Source of the DNA: Nemertoderma westbladi
Taxonomy: Eukaryota; Xenacoelomorpha; Nemertodermatida; Nemertodermatidae
Reading direction: 5' to 3'
Assembly: GCA_032718475.1 (NCBI GenBank)
Contig: JAUCBJ010002386.1
Coordinates: forward strand, 1 to 27,492
DNA: 27,492 nucleotides
This document shows positions 10,010 to 20,001 of the stretch, piece after piece. Position 1 is the stretch's first letter, and each line of letters begins with the position of its first letter. The position numbers and the translations under genes are program-made. Below the pieces are notes generated by a model, which had not been told where the DNA came from, did no database searches, and saw nothing but the letters and a program-made list of their open reading frames with translations.

Positions 10010-10021
10010 AGGCCATAGCAT
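10010..10021. repeat. Target-site duplication of A2, right copy
   Basis: Exact match to 7956-7967. It fixes the 5' end of the element at 10009. Confidence 0.92.
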
Positions 10022-11221
10022 GGGAGCGTACTGGGTACGCTCTAGCCGGATAGGGGTTAAAAATGGTGCAATAAATAATTCGCCTAGTGGAGGCCTGCAA
10101 GGCCACATGGAAACGCAAGTGGAGATGCAGTCAACCAGAAGAGTGTGTCAAGAAGGGGATAACGGAGACGCTAATATAAGTGATTGGTGGGGGGGCTATG
10201 GCCATCCCAATGCAATTAGTTAATGATGAGAGGGGGGCAATAAATGCCCCACAGATGTCAGCAGGGGGTGCACGTGGTGAGACAAATCAACCAGGACTCC
10301 CAACAATGGAGGAAAATACAGGATCAGCGAATATCTACAAGGCTGTACATCTGGAGAGGGGATGAGGTTGTAATTGGCCAAACGAAGGAACGAGCCCATT
10401 CGGAAGATTCGGAGGACAGGAGAACAGTGGCATTCATCCAGGAGTTTGAAATTAAATCTCATGAATGTAGATATGATGCTGGGAATGAACCATGTGAGGT
10501 GGACGTGAGAATTAATATGGAAATGTTGCCATGAGCAACTGGAGGAGTCGAGATAGGACAGATAGTGAACCATCGATAGTCAGTAGAGGTGGAGGTGGAA
10601 TACTGGTAGGGCCAAACTTCGGGAGATTGCCATCACCCCGAAGAAACACAGCCTTGCGATGTATACTACACACCGGGAGGAGGGTATAAGAGTATACTGA
10701 GATAATGAACAAAACGAGATGATGAGAGGGGATCGAAGAGAAACTTCCCGTTGGAACATAGCCACTAATCGAGAGTTTGGTGGTGGTGGGGAGGTCTTCT
10801 CAGAAAATTCGAAAAGTGTAAACTTCAGTCTGGAGGACCATCACATACAGGCTGAACATACTATAGGCCATACTGCAGGCATTGGTGGGTAGAGAATATG
10901 CTAACACAAATGCCAGAATTAAATCCGAAGTTTGCGCCCTATATACTGGTAGGTAGGCTAGAACCTGATAGGCTTATGCCAGTACCTACAACAGTATAAC
11001 TAGAGCATGGGAGGATATAACATATACCCAGGGGAGGGGGGATATTGCAGATAGGTGTATAGGTCCCAATAATATAATAACATCGACCTCAGTGCAGAAT
11101 ATAACACGGGTGGGTGGGTGCGGGGGGGGGGGGGGGGGGTGTGGACAGGATAATACGCCGCATCCACAATATACCCCAACGAATAAAATTAAAACAAGGA
11201 CCCCCTCAGATCCAAATAGTA
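10022..11221 (+). other. Degenerate, G-rich sequence upstream of the gag remnant
   Basis: No frame is open for long, and short ORFs here have no recognisable family. A perfect 8-bp-arm inverted repeat (GAGCGTAC...GTACGCTC) is at 10024-10042. By position this is probably decayed leader or N-terminal gag of the BEL/Pao element that begins to be readable near 11222 (inference). A G18 run lies at 11122-11139. Confidence 0.4.
11122..11139. repeat. Poly-G tract, 18 bp
   Basis: An uninterrupted G run after a (GGGT)n-like stretch (11108-11121). It is one of six G/C homopolymers of at least 12 bp in the window. Confidence 0.9.
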
Positions 11222-11952
11222 ATGGTGAAACATATGATGCTATATCCAATGCAAGGGGGATCGACTAACCCGGAGAATACAGCAGCATCAGGATATAAGG
11301 AACCAACATCTGCGCCATTGACTGCGCTTGAGATCCAAGGGAATGGCAACACTCATCAATGCAGTGAAAACAAGGATAGATCTACCTTCAGTGGAGCCTT
11401 TCAAATTCGATGGCGCAGCAAGCCAGAAGAATATCTGCAATTCCGGAAGATATACAGTAATGAGATTCTTTCCAAGAAACTGACACAGGCGGAGTACCTA
11501 AAATATCTACAAGTCTATACAGGAGGGCCAGCATATGATATTGTGAGACAATATCATGGAATAGAAGGAGGTTTTAGGGCTGCCTGGAAAGCACTGGATA
11601 TAGAATTCGGCCATCCAGCAAAAATAAACCAACAAACCCTGAAGGGAATAACATTAGGTATAATTGTAGACAGCCCGACTGCATCAAAGCTTTCGCAATG
11701 AGGATAAAAAAGGCATTAATAACCCTGAAGACGCTCGAAGTGCCATACAAACTCAATACTTCAAATGCTGCGATGATAGTGCAGGCATTACCAAAGTGGC
11801 TGAGAAACAAATGGAAAAAGTCTTTCTCGATGCGTGAAAAGAAAGGAAAAGAACCGGGATTAGAAGAAATTTCGCGCTTCCTGTCACATGAAGCAGAATT
11901 AATTAATCACAGACCCAGTATAGAGCAAGGACAGTCTCAGCAAAGTACATAG
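11222..11952 (+). pseudogene. BEL/Pao-type LTR retrotransposon gag fragment (DUF1759-like), frameshifted
   Basis: The frame open up to 11701 encodes a segment with 'PEEYLQFRKIYSNEILSKKL', 'EYLKYLQVYTGGPAYDIV' and 'FRAAWKALDIEFGHPAKI'. This follows the DUF1759 pattern of BEL/Pao gag proteins: FxG, a hydrophobic LxYLxxY helix, GxA, then LxxRFGxP. The match then continues in another frame from about 11680 to 11952 ('ALITLKTLEV', 'LPKWLRNKWKKSF', 'EEISRFLSHEAELIN'). This indicates a single small indel near 11690. No protease, RT or integrase of this element follows, so it is an isolated remnant. Role when intact: structural capsid protein of virus-like particles. The family call is from motif recognition only. 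Confidence 0.7.
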
Positions 11953-11989
11953 GCGAGAAACCAGCTGACCTAAACCAGAACAATCAATG

Positions 11990-12192
11990 TCATTTGGGAT
12001 GACAGAGGAGGAGTCTTGCTGATCTTTAGACTCAGTGGTATTGTTGTCGTGGGCACTGATTGCAGTTGGAGGAATGGGATGTAAGAATCTTCTATATCGT
12101 AGAAATACATGCCCAGATGGAAGCAACACGTAATAACTTCTTCCATAATTTAGTATATCAATGATTTTTCCAACCCTGCTCCATAGAAGTTT
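11990..12192 (-). pseudogene. C-terminal tail of a Ty3/Gypsy-type pol polyprotein (integrase tail), fragment
   Basis: On the minus strand, 12192-12073 encodes a segment beginning 'LLWSRVGKIIDILNYG' and ending 'VFLRYRRFLHPI'. This is the W-x-(R/K)-x-G-x-(V/I)...R-x-R-R-F-L pattern seen at the C terminus of many animal Gypsy polyproteins. A polar Ser/Asp-rich tail follows to about 11990. The frame is open from 12390 to 11899, but upstream of 12192 the residues are not integrase-like, so only the tail survives. It is opposite in strand to the adjoining gag fragment and is therefore from a different element. Confidence 0.55.
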
Positions 12193-12596
12193 TATAATAT
12201 CCTGTATGTATATAGTGAGTAGTATTTCTGGTATTTTGGTGCTATTCTGGTGCCCCAGAAAGAAAACTACAAGTAGCAAAAATGTCAAACTGTTAAATTT
12301 TGCCTTTGCTTTTGTAATTCTGAAGCTATACTGGTTTTCAAAGGCACTGGTAACGATACAACTCGTTAAAAATAATTCCTGGTAACGCAATTATCGTTTT
12401 TGGTGTTTGTCTGGTGGGACGAAAAATACAAGTAGCATAAAATTTCAAACGGCAAAAATCAAACTTGGTTGGATAAAACGATACTTATGAGTGTCATACG
12501 CGTGATCAGTGTCCCAGAAAACCCATAATGGCATAAAACCAGGTTGATTCGGTGATGATTTTTGATTATCAAATTTGTGCTATATACTTGTATTTT
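12193..12596. repeat. Diverged tandem repeat, period about 165-175 bp, left part
   Basis: 12249-12290 resembles 12412-12455 (both contain ACAAGTAGCA followed by TCAAAC), and 12489-12596 resembles 16180-16300 across element 3 (shared TGTCAT...CGTGATCAG...CATAAAA...ATTATCA). With element 3 removed the spacing is about 163 and 173 bp. This suggests at least three decayed units of a satellite-like array. No coding content. Confidence 0.5.
12583..12596. repeat. Target-site duplication of element 3, left copy
   Basis: TATACTTGTATTTT is repeated exactly at 16101-16114, directly after the poly-A tail. Confidence 0.92.
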
Positions 12597-15580
12597 ATTT
12601 TAAGTTTAAAGTTAAGAGGCTTAGCACCATCGAGAACATTGACCCACTATTCGAATCATTATGGTGCTCCTGTAGTTTTGGCCGCAAAAAACTTGCTATC
12701 GGTCTATTCTATCGGCCTAGCACCACCCCTAGTAACTTCTGGAAAGTAGCTAATTCTATGGTTTCAGAAGCAAAGAGTTTAGGATTCAAGGAGATTCTTA
12801 TTTTGGGAGACTTCAATCAGGACCTTTTAGATCCAACTAAATGTCGTGATATTTCCTCTCTTATATTGCGTCAGTGTTTGTTCCAGTATATTCAGGAGCC
12901 TACTCGCATAACCCAAACTACTAGTACATCACCATCCCCAGCTATTTCCACTCTTCCGAATTCTATCTTTAACATAGATATTTCGAGCCCTTACGGTACA
13001 AGCGACCACTGCGTAATTTCTTTCTCTTATAAATTTCCTATTAACACAATACCAGCATACACTAGACGGATCTGGCTTTATAAGGAGGCGGATTTTCCAA
13101 AATTCAGGCGCCTTTTGACTGAAACTAATTGGGACAGTGTCTACACGGACTACACTGATGTTGACGACATCGTTTCGGCGTGGACAGACCGATTTTTCCT
13201 TTGTGCGAGTTCTTCAATTCCGAATAAAATTATTACAGTACGCCCAAATGATAAGCCGTGGTATACCACTGAGTTAAGACGCCTCTCTCGCATTAAAGAT
13301 AGAGTACATCGGGTTGCTAAATCCACCAACAATGGCAACTCTTGGAACAACTTTCGTTCAGCTAGAAATAAGTACGTTCTAGAATGCCGCAAAGCCAAAA
13401 ATGAGTATTTTGCAAACCTTTCAGAAAAACTTCTTGCAACAAGGTCTTCCAGCAAACAATGGTGGTCAATTTGCAAACAATTAATGGGAAAAGCTCTGGA
13501 ACCGGAGATTCCCTCGGTATCTCATAATAACATCGTTGCTGTGTCACCCAAGGAGAAGGCGGACCTCTTTAACTCTTTCTTTATTGATCAATACTCACTG
13601 GACGAATCTAACTTCATTATGCCCCAAACTGCTCCTCCGGAACCTATACTTACCGAGATCAACTTTTGTGCATCTGAAATTCTGTGCGACATTAAAGCTT
13701 TAGACCCAGATGGTGCTACCTGTCCTGCCGAAGGAATTTCAAACAGAATGATAAAGGCTGGAATGCCTGTGATAATAGATCATGTTTCCAAATTATTTCA
13801 ATTTATCTTTGATAGCGGGTATCATCCAAAAAAATGGAAAATGCGCTATGTCCTGCCACTCTTGAAAAAATTTCCAAATGATATTTGTAACAACTTTCGT
13901 CCAGTTGCCCTTACCAGTAACCTTGGGAAGTTGTTCGAGCACTACATCCATAGAATAATCTTCACTCATGTTAAGACCTACATCTCCAAATTTCAGTCTG
14001 GTTTCAAGGGTGGGGACGGTACTATCTATCAATTGATTTCACTCTATAACGCCCTTGTTAGTGCTTTAGACAAAGGGAAGGAGGTCCGAATTGTATTTCT
14101 AGATATAAGTAAGGCTTTTGACAAAGTCCATCACAAAAGTCTGCTGCATAAAATTGAAAACATGGGAATTGGGGGGAAGCTTCTGGAATGGCTCCACAAC
14201 TATTTGAATGACAATTTTCAATGTGTTGTAGTGAATGGTCAGCAATCGTCTTGGGTGAAGGTCTTGGCTGGAGTCCCCCAAGGTTCTGTCCTGGGACCCC
14301 TACTGTTTTTGATTTTCATCAATGACATAGTGGATGTAGTTAGTGGCAACATTAGGCTTTATGCTGATGACACCGCTCTCTACATAGAGGTCAATTCCAG
14401 GTCCAACTGCATTCTTGCCGCATCTAATCTTAATGCAGACCTTACATCAATATCCAATTGGGGCGCGCGGTGGTTAGTTCAATTCAATCCCTCGAAGACT
14501 GAGAGTATGCTGTTCTCACATCGCAGGTCACGCGATCCTAATCATCTTCCTCTCTTCCTCAATGGTATCTCGATCCCCGAAGTTGAAGAGCACCAACACC
14601 TTGGTCTTATTCTTTCATCCTCCCTAAAATGGCACTCACAGGTTGAAAAAATTCTAAAATCTGCAAATAATAAGTTAAATATGTTACGAATTGTTAAATA
14701 CAAGGTTAGCAGGGATGCACTCATGAATATTTACAAATCTTTTGTCCGCTCAAACTTGGAATATGCCAGTACCGTTTGGGACAACTGCTCTCAGGATCTC
14801 AAAATGGAGTTGGAGCTCCTAAATAAGGAAGCTATTCGAATAGTTTGCAGATTGACAGTTTCTTGCCACACGAGCAAACTGTATAAGGAATCTGGGCTGT
14901 GCCCACTTCAACAAAGACGAGATTTTCAGAAATTGTGTGTATTCTACAAAATGATGACGGACCGCGCCCCCCAACACTTATTGGATATCCTTCCACCTGT
15001 TGTTAGGTCCGCTAGTGCATACAACACCCGCAACTCCACGAATGTACGCCCTCCTATGGCCCATAGGAACTTCTACAGAGATTCGTTCCTACCTTCTACT
15101 GTTAGATTGTGGAACTCACTTCCGATCGATTTGCGTTCTTCAGGCACAATTGAAAGTTTCAGGAATGGTGTATTTCCAGTAATATGTTTCTCGTCTCCTG
15201 TTCCCTATTATTATACCCTGGGATCACCATCAATCAATGGCCTATTGGCGCGACTCAGATGCAATTGCTCCTCACTGAATTCCGATCTCTTCTCTAACCA
15301 TGTTAAATTAACAAAATCATGTTCCTGCGGTCATCAGCGTGAGGACGCATTCCACTACTTTATGGAATGTTTCCATTATCACTCTCTTCATGTTGTCTTG
15401 CATGCAGCTATTTCAAATTTAGGACTAAGGCCAACATTGACTACTATCTTATATGGCCCTCCAACAGATGTTAATCACCCACCTTCTATAACTATGCAGC
15501 ACACCAAGGCGCAGGCTCTTATCGACATAATCTCCGCATTTGTATCCAACACGGGTCGTTTTAATTTCCTAGGGTATTAG
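12597..15580 (+). pseudogene. Endonuclease (partial) and reverse transcriptase of element 3, open to its natural stop
   Basis: The frame is open throughout. Its apparent start lies in the flank and is not a real initiation codon, so the protein is N-terminally truncated. Numbering from 12575: endonuclease remnants 'LAIGLFYRPS' (40-49), GDFN (78-81) and SDH (143-145), lacking the first Asn and Glu motifs. The RT has 'FRPVALTSNLGKLFE' (441-455), motif A FLDISKAFDKV (Asp 510), motif B 'GVPQGSVLGPLLFLIFINDI' (566-585) and YADD (596-599). A thumb and a long C-terminal region follow. Near the end is a CxC-x8-H-x4-C cluster (C916, C918, H927, C932), a zinc-knuckle-like tail seen in several animal non-LTR elements. 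RT catalytic residues are intact, but endonuclease activity would be lost. Confidence 0.88.
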
Positions 15581-16100
15581 TGTCATCCGACATCGGCACG
15601 GCGACCTAGACGCTCATTATCTTAATGAAATGAATAACCTACAATAAACCCAGATATTATTTTTTTAAATTACAACCGAACCTATAGTAATTCTTTTTTA
15701 ACCTAAATCTTCGCCTCTACAAATTTTAATTTCCAACATTTGTGGTTGCAACACACAAAATTTTTTTTTTTTTTTATTCTACTTAGTTGTAACAGTAATT
15801 TTCTATATTCACTCTACTGATCGCTTAATTGCTGGCTTACTTTTGGGATATCAATTTTTCAACTTCCTACTGCGCTGGATCTTCACGTATGTTTTTGGTT
15901 TGGGTATGTGTGGTGTGTGTGTTACGTCGTTCCTTTTTATGTAGTAGTACCTGGGTATGTGCACTGTGCTTCTTTCCTTTGTATGTCTGTTGTGCAAATT
16001 GTATTGTAATTATTGACAAGAGGGCTCTCATAAGCTTCGGCTGGTTGCCCAATTGTCCTCTTCTTTGGATAATAAATGTTAAAAAAAAAAAAAAAAAAAA
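15581..16100 (+). other. 3' UTR and poly-A tail of element 3
   Basis: 520 bp, T-rich, with a poly-T run near 15760 and AATAAA at about 16072 immediately before the poly-A tail. Short ORFs here are incidental. Confidence 0.8.
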
Positions 16101-16114
16101 TATACTTGTATTTT
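16101..16114. repeat. Target-site duplication of element 3, right copy
   Basis: Exact copy of 12583-12596. Confidence 0.92.
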
Positions 16115-16313
16115 TCATGCCACACATTGACATTGACATATATCCAAAAAAGCCGTAATCAACAAGGTAGGATTTTTTTCAGTGTCATATTCGTGATCAG
16201 CATCCCAACAGTATGTTCATAAAATCAATTTGATTTCGTGGTGAGTTTTCATTATCATATTTCCATGACTTGTTTTTTTCGTGTTCCAGGGGCACAAATA
16301 ACTGACTAATAAC
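16115..16313. repeat. Diverged ~170-bp tandem repeat, right part
   Basis: 16180-16300 aligns with 12489-12596 plus the first bases after element 3. It is the continuation of the array interrupted by that insertion. Confidence 0.45.
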
Positions 16314-16345
16314 TAATATAACAACATGCCTATGTTGTTATATTA
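16314..16345. repeat. Perfect inverted repeat, 14-bp arms, 4-nt loop
   Basis: TAATATAACAACAT (16314-16327), loop GCCT, then the exact complement (16332-16345). It could be a small foldback or a transcript hairpin. Confidence 0.9.
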
Positions 16346-17619
16346 CACAACTCTTCGATATGTTTGATGTTGAGGAATAAACCTTCCCAATGAAATCAGC
16401 ATATTCTAAAACCTCAGTAGCCAAACTGTATGGCCAATTTACCACTTTTAAGAAAAGTGCTACTTGCACTTTATGTGCTCTCTTAGTATCTATTGATAAA
16501 AAAAATGAAAATTTTGCTTCTAATCTCGCTTTCGATTACTAATAATGAATTCAACAAAACAAAAAAGCATAGTATGGTTTCATGGTTATACCGAAGTCTT
16601 TGAAGGGTGATGTATTTTGTGTAATTTTATCAATTCCTAAAGGTGTTGATATGGTATGGGTGTCAGGAACTGCTCATATCTCGAAAACTACTGGAGCTAT
16701 TAACTTTTTATTTGTCTCATCTGAAAGAGGACATAATTTTAGTTTTGGCCAAGTACTTTCGACGCGTTGGACCTATTGTTTCAGGTGTTCGAACTAAGAG
16801 AAATAACTGGCCCACCAAATTTAGGGGCTTTGCAGCAGCTTGGCGGATCGTATCTATAGTAGGTCATGGGTGAGCTCCTGTAATTTCGTGAGCCATTCAT
16901 ACTTTATTCCAGTATGCTGGTATTCCTACTCTACATTCCATACTCTATTCCAGGTCCAGCATAACCTATTCCATTGCATAAACCTAATTTGATCTTTTGG
17001 GATCTCTGGGTTTTTTGGGTACTTTTAAGATTATTGTGTTATTTTGGTTGGTTATTTTGGAAATTTAGTAGCAATAAAGGGAAAGGATAAATATTCACGC
17101 TCACTCAGTAAGGAGAAAGGGAGCAAACTAAATTTCATGCAATCTCTAAGATTTTAAGAAAAATTTAGGGGGGGGGGGGTGGTGGTCCAGGTACATGAAC
17201 TATAACACTATATTCCAGTACATGGTAGAAAAATATGATAAAAAGCAGAAAAGTAAGTATTGAGACAATTAAAAATATGGAGTGAAATCAATAATGCAAA
17301 TTGGGGTCATCAGAGACACTTAGCCAGTGGTAGCGCTTTGCTATACGCATTGTGTGAAGTTATACCGACTTACATATACCATTAATCATTATGTGTGCAT
17401 GTACAGTACATATAACCATGTCATGTAACAGATTGTTTGTTTTAGTGTCTTTGGTAAATAAGGCTAAGGCAGGATCAGATTAATTTAATGTTACAATACT
17501 ACAATTCAATTGCTACAATACAAACAATTGTGAATTCATATAGAGCAGGTCAAGGTAAGTAAAAATAACATAAATTTATATAAAAATAGTAAAATCTAAT
17601 CTATAGTAGCAGCCGAAAG
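16346..17619. other. No gene recognised
   Basis: AT-rich sequence. Open frames at about 16582-16873 have no recognisable family or periodicity. 16895-16980 is low-complexity with repeated TATTCCA-like words. A G12 run lies at 17168-17179. Nothing else is supported. Confidence 0.5.
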
Positions 17620-17830
17620 GGTTGTAAATGCTACGCCGACAGCGGACAACCGCTGCCGACAAAAGCAAATGAAAATGTAACCTGAGTTCTTGACCCTCGT
17701 TTATTGTTTTGGATAGAATAACATTCCACTGAAATCTGTTCCTTTCCCTCAATTAATAAATAACATTAATTAGCTTTAATATTGGTTGTCGGCGTTGGAT
17801 GTCAGTTGTTGGCGTAGCGTTTAGACCCAG
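17620..17830. repeat. Foldback (MITE-like) element with imperfect ~45-bp inverted arms
   Basis: 17620-17664 (GGGTTGTAAATGCTACGCCG, then a GC-rich stretch ending CCGACAA) is roughly the reverse complement of 17783-17828 (TTGTCGGCG through GGCGTAGCGTTTAGACCC). The left arm also contains its own hairpin, CAGCGG-ACAA-CCGCTG. The interior (17665-17782) is non-coding and includes a 24-bp word shared with 22062-22085. No target-site duplication is assigned. Confidence 0.65.
17700..17723 (+). repeat. Dispersed 24-bp identical word (also at 22062-22085)
   Basis: Both copies begin TTTATTGTTTTGGATAG. Weaker similarity extends about 15 bp to the left. One copy lies inside the foldback at 17620-17830, so the other may mark a decayed relative. 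Confidence 0.75.
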
Positions 17831-18067
17831 CCGAATGGTCGAATTTGACCCAGAATGGAAATACATATACGAAGTAGGATTATATATATGCAGCCAAGCA
17901 AATTTCAACCAATCAGAACACTTCTTCACCAACTTAGAAGTGTAAAAAATCATAATTGCCAAGGCATCTCAACCATCTTGACTATATGCTAAGGGGTCAT
18001 TTTCCCTAACCTTAGTTACTCTAACAAAATGATAGTTAATATAAATAGAGTGGCCAACAATTCTGTT
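17831..18067. other. Non-coding spacer
   Basis: No recognisable feature between the foldback and RTE-like fragment A5. Confidence 0.5.
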
Positions 18068-18358
18068 CCTTTCCCTTTCCCAACGACCTTCTGGTGCAAA
18101 CCAGGTGGTATCCAGGGAGGACAGATTGCGAGGGGGTGAGGGATTCTGGATTTGGAGGCTTCTCTCACGTCCCACACCAACCAACCAAGCCAATGTTGAA
18201 ACTTAGGCTTGCCACTAGACTAGCTTAAGTTAATACCCTAACACTCTAGACTAGACCCCAATGCGACAAGGTGAGATGACTGCCCTGTTAAATAAGCTTT
18301 TCCTTAGTGCAGTGGATGTTCAAGTGCACCGAATGCAGACTGGATAGCCTGAGGAGGA
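18068..18358 (+). mobile_element. RTE-like fragment A5 (N-terminal and early endonuclease region)
   Basis: The sequence matches A3 (from about 19877) and A2 in the same order: CCCTTTCC, GACC(T)TTCTGG, CCAGGGAGG, GATTCTGGA-TTGGAGGCT, CCAATGCGACAAGGTGA and GTTCAAG-GCACCGAATGCAGACTGGA. Several indels break the frame. Both ends are truncated; the right end stops at an AT-rich simple repeat. Confidence 0.85.
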
Positions 18359-18439
18359 TTAATAATTATAATTATATAATAATATTAGATAATTATTAAT
18401 TAATTAAGATTAATTAATAATATAATAATTATAGATAAA
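18359..18439. repeat. AT-rich simple repeat (TAAT/ATTA-like)
   Basis: 81 bp of nearly pure A/T with TAAT, ATTA and ATAATTAT words. On the minus strand it follows the SINE-like unit and could be its 3' tail. Confidence 0.75.
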
Positions 18440-18881
18440 GGGTGATCTTCCACAGTAAACCCTTCCACTCTGTTTCCTAAAGGAATGCCGGCCCACCACC
18501 ATGGGTGATCTTCTACAGTAAACTCTTCCACTCTGTTTCCTAAAGGAATACCTGTTCACCTACATGGGTGATCTTCCCCAGTAAACCCTTCCACTGTGTT
18601 TCCTAAAGGAATACCTGTACACCACCATGGGTGATCTTCCCCAGTAAACCCTTCCACTCTGTTTCCCGAAGGAATGCCTGTTCACCACCATGGGTGATCT
18701 TCCACAGTAAACCCTTCCACTATGTTTCCTAAAGGAATGCCTGTTCACCACCATGGGTGATCTCCCCCCAGTAAAAAGGGACAAAGGTGAAAGGTGAAAG
18801 TGGAAGCACTCTGTTTCCTAAAGGAATGCCGGTCCACCACCATGGGGCGATCTCCACAGTAAACCCTTCCACTTTATTTCA
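18440..18881 (-). repeat. 63-bp tandem repeat array, seven units
   Basis: Units start at 18440, 18503, 18566, 18629, 18692, 18755 and 18844 with the word GGGTGATCTTCC or a variant (GGGGCGATC in the last). Five spacings are exactly 63 bp; the sixth is 89 bp because of about 26 extra bases of GGTGAAAGGTGAAAG-type filler. Units are about 90 percent alike by eye. Since 63 is divisible by three, one minus-strand frame stays open through several units, but I treat that as a by-product. Confidence 0.93.
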
Positions 18882-19050
18882 CAAGTGGCCTTGATTCCCA
18901 TTTACCGACCATCCAAGGATGAAAGCCCGGGTTGGGCTAGGCTGCAGCATTTAAAGCACTGTGCCCAAACAGTGCTACCCCATCTAGGGATCGAACCAGG
19001 GCTTTCTGAATGGAAGCCCAGGAATGTCACCACTAGATCAAGCTGCTTAT
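18882..19050 (-). mobile_element. tRNA-derived SINE-like head and body (minus strand)
   Basis: On the minus strand a box A-like word (TGATCTAGTGG, complement of 19030-19040) and a box B-like word (GGTTCGATCCC, complement of 18987-18997) are separated as in a tRNA gene. A GGGCTT/AAGCCC anticodon-arm-like stem lies between them. The acceptor ends do not pair, so it is not a working tRNA. A perfect 7-bp hairpin (GCACTGT/ACAGTGC, plus 18957-18976) follows the head. The body then runs straight into the 63-bp array and the AT-rich tail, as expected for a SINE with an expanded internal repeat. Confidence 0.65.
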
Positions 19051-19426
19051 TAGTTATAATTAGTTACTAATTATTATTTAATATATAGAGGCCTATGATT
19101 TCAAGAAAATATCATTATTTCATCTCCTAGAATTAACTGTCAATTCTTTAAAAGTTCAATGAGTAAAATTAATATTTTAAAATTTTTAAAAAATATTTTT
19201 AGTTATCGAAAATCATCAATAATCAATAGGAAATGTCAGATAATCGATAGAAACATTTTATTATTTTTGCATGAAATTTTTTATATTAAAATCAGGGAGT
19301 CAGTCCCCTTTACAGCTGTAAAGGGTACCCCCTCCGAGGCAAAAGGGGTTCTGCCCCCTGAAAACCGCGGGGGCAGCGCCTAAAAGATAAACTTCACGAA
19401 TTGTTGCGCACCATAGAAATTAAATT
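19051..19426. other. Non-coding with palindromes
   Basis: AT-rich to 19290, then GC-rich. A perfect 20-bp palindrome (CCCTTTACAG and complement) lies at 19306-19325, and a hairpin with 8-bp arms (CTGCCCCC 19351-19358, GGGGGCAG 19369-19376) follows. No gene. Confidence 0.7.
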
Positions 19427-19442
19427 CCTGGATCCGCCCCTG
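19427..19442. mobile_element. hAT-like terminal inverted repeat (one end only)
   Basis: The word CCTGGATCCGCCCCTG reads on the opposite strand as CAGGGGCGGATCC, the form of terminus common in hAT-type DNA transposons and their MITEs. It abuts the truncated start of A3 exactly. The partner terminus was not found upstream. Family call from memory of the motif. Confidence 0.45.
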
Positions 19443-20001
19443 ATGGCCTGCCCAGGCAGATGGTGATCTACCAATGGCTGGTCAGGAGTAGAGTGTTCTC
19501 ATGTCCACTCTGAGTGCACTTCACTGCGACCTGCACCTGGCAGCAGGGGTACAGGGCATGACCCAGCAGATGAGCTGCACAGCCAATGGTGGGTCATGTG
19601 CGCGAGAGTAGATATGGGTGATGGGCCTCATATCTGACTCCACTGCGACACCCACACTGTGGAATGCCAAACCAGGGTGTGGTATTTGCTCCGAGAGCTG
19701 ACTCGGCAAAAAAGCACCCCCCAACCCCCACTATGGATTACATTAGTAATGCGGAGGTCCGGCCACTAGAGGCCAGTGGGATTACGGGACACAATTGGCC
19801 TCACAGGCGTCAGTTATCTCCTGACCAGCTGTCTGTCTCACCCCCTACTGGAGAGGGAGCGGCTAACAATTATGTGAGTCCCTTTCCTGATGACCTTTCT
19901 GGCATAAACCCTGGGTCACCAGGGAGGCCAGATTGTGAGGGGGAGAGGTATTCTGGAGTTGGAGGCTACTCTCATGTGCCACCCCGACCAACCAACCATT
20001 T
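19443..20001 (+). mobile_element. RTE-like fragment A3 (5' UTR and N-terminal coding region)
   Basis: Aligned with A2 it covers the 5' UTR and the first ~90 codons. It begins inside the 5' UTR, next to the hAT-like end, and stops at a T-rich run. Loss of the 3' side is unusual for a LINE insertion and implies a later deletion or recombination. Confidence 0.87.

Larger units (their letters stand above)
12597..16100 (+). mobile_element. Element 3: 5'-truncated non-LTR retrotransposon with poly-A tail and perfect 14-bp TSD
   Basis: 3,504 bp bounded by identical 14-bp direct repeats, ending in a poly-A run (16081-16100 and the bases just before). Coding sequence begins inside the endonuclease, so the 5' part (ORF1 if any, and the first endonuclease motifs) is missing, the usual result of incomplete reverse transcription. 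The open RT frame and exact duplication show a recent insertion. The RT type is Jockey/L2-like without further assignment, and it is not the same family as element 1 or the RTE-like copies. Confidence 0.92.

Noticed and set aside
10220-10573. 117-residue minus-strand ORF
   Set aside because: No similarity recognised; lies in degenerate sequence upstream of the gag remnant on the opposite strand.
15829-16158. 109-residue ORF
   Set aside because: Lies across the 3' UTR, poly-A tail and TSD of element 3, so it is incidental.
16582-16873. Two overlapping plus-strand ORFs
   Set aside because: No family resemblance and no start or splice context; short enough for chance.
18560-18784. Minus-strand ORF of four 21-residue repeats in the 63-bp array
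   Set aside because: The period is a multiple of three, so any stop-free unit gives an open frame. There is no other coding evidence, and the frame ends when the unit changes.
18440-18881. CRISPR-like array
   Set aside because: The 63-bp units are contiguous direct repeats with no unique spacers, and the context is eukaryotic.
18977-19047. Functional tRNA gene
   Set aside because: Boxes A and B are present, but acceptor-stem halves do not pair and the sequence continues into a SINE-like body.
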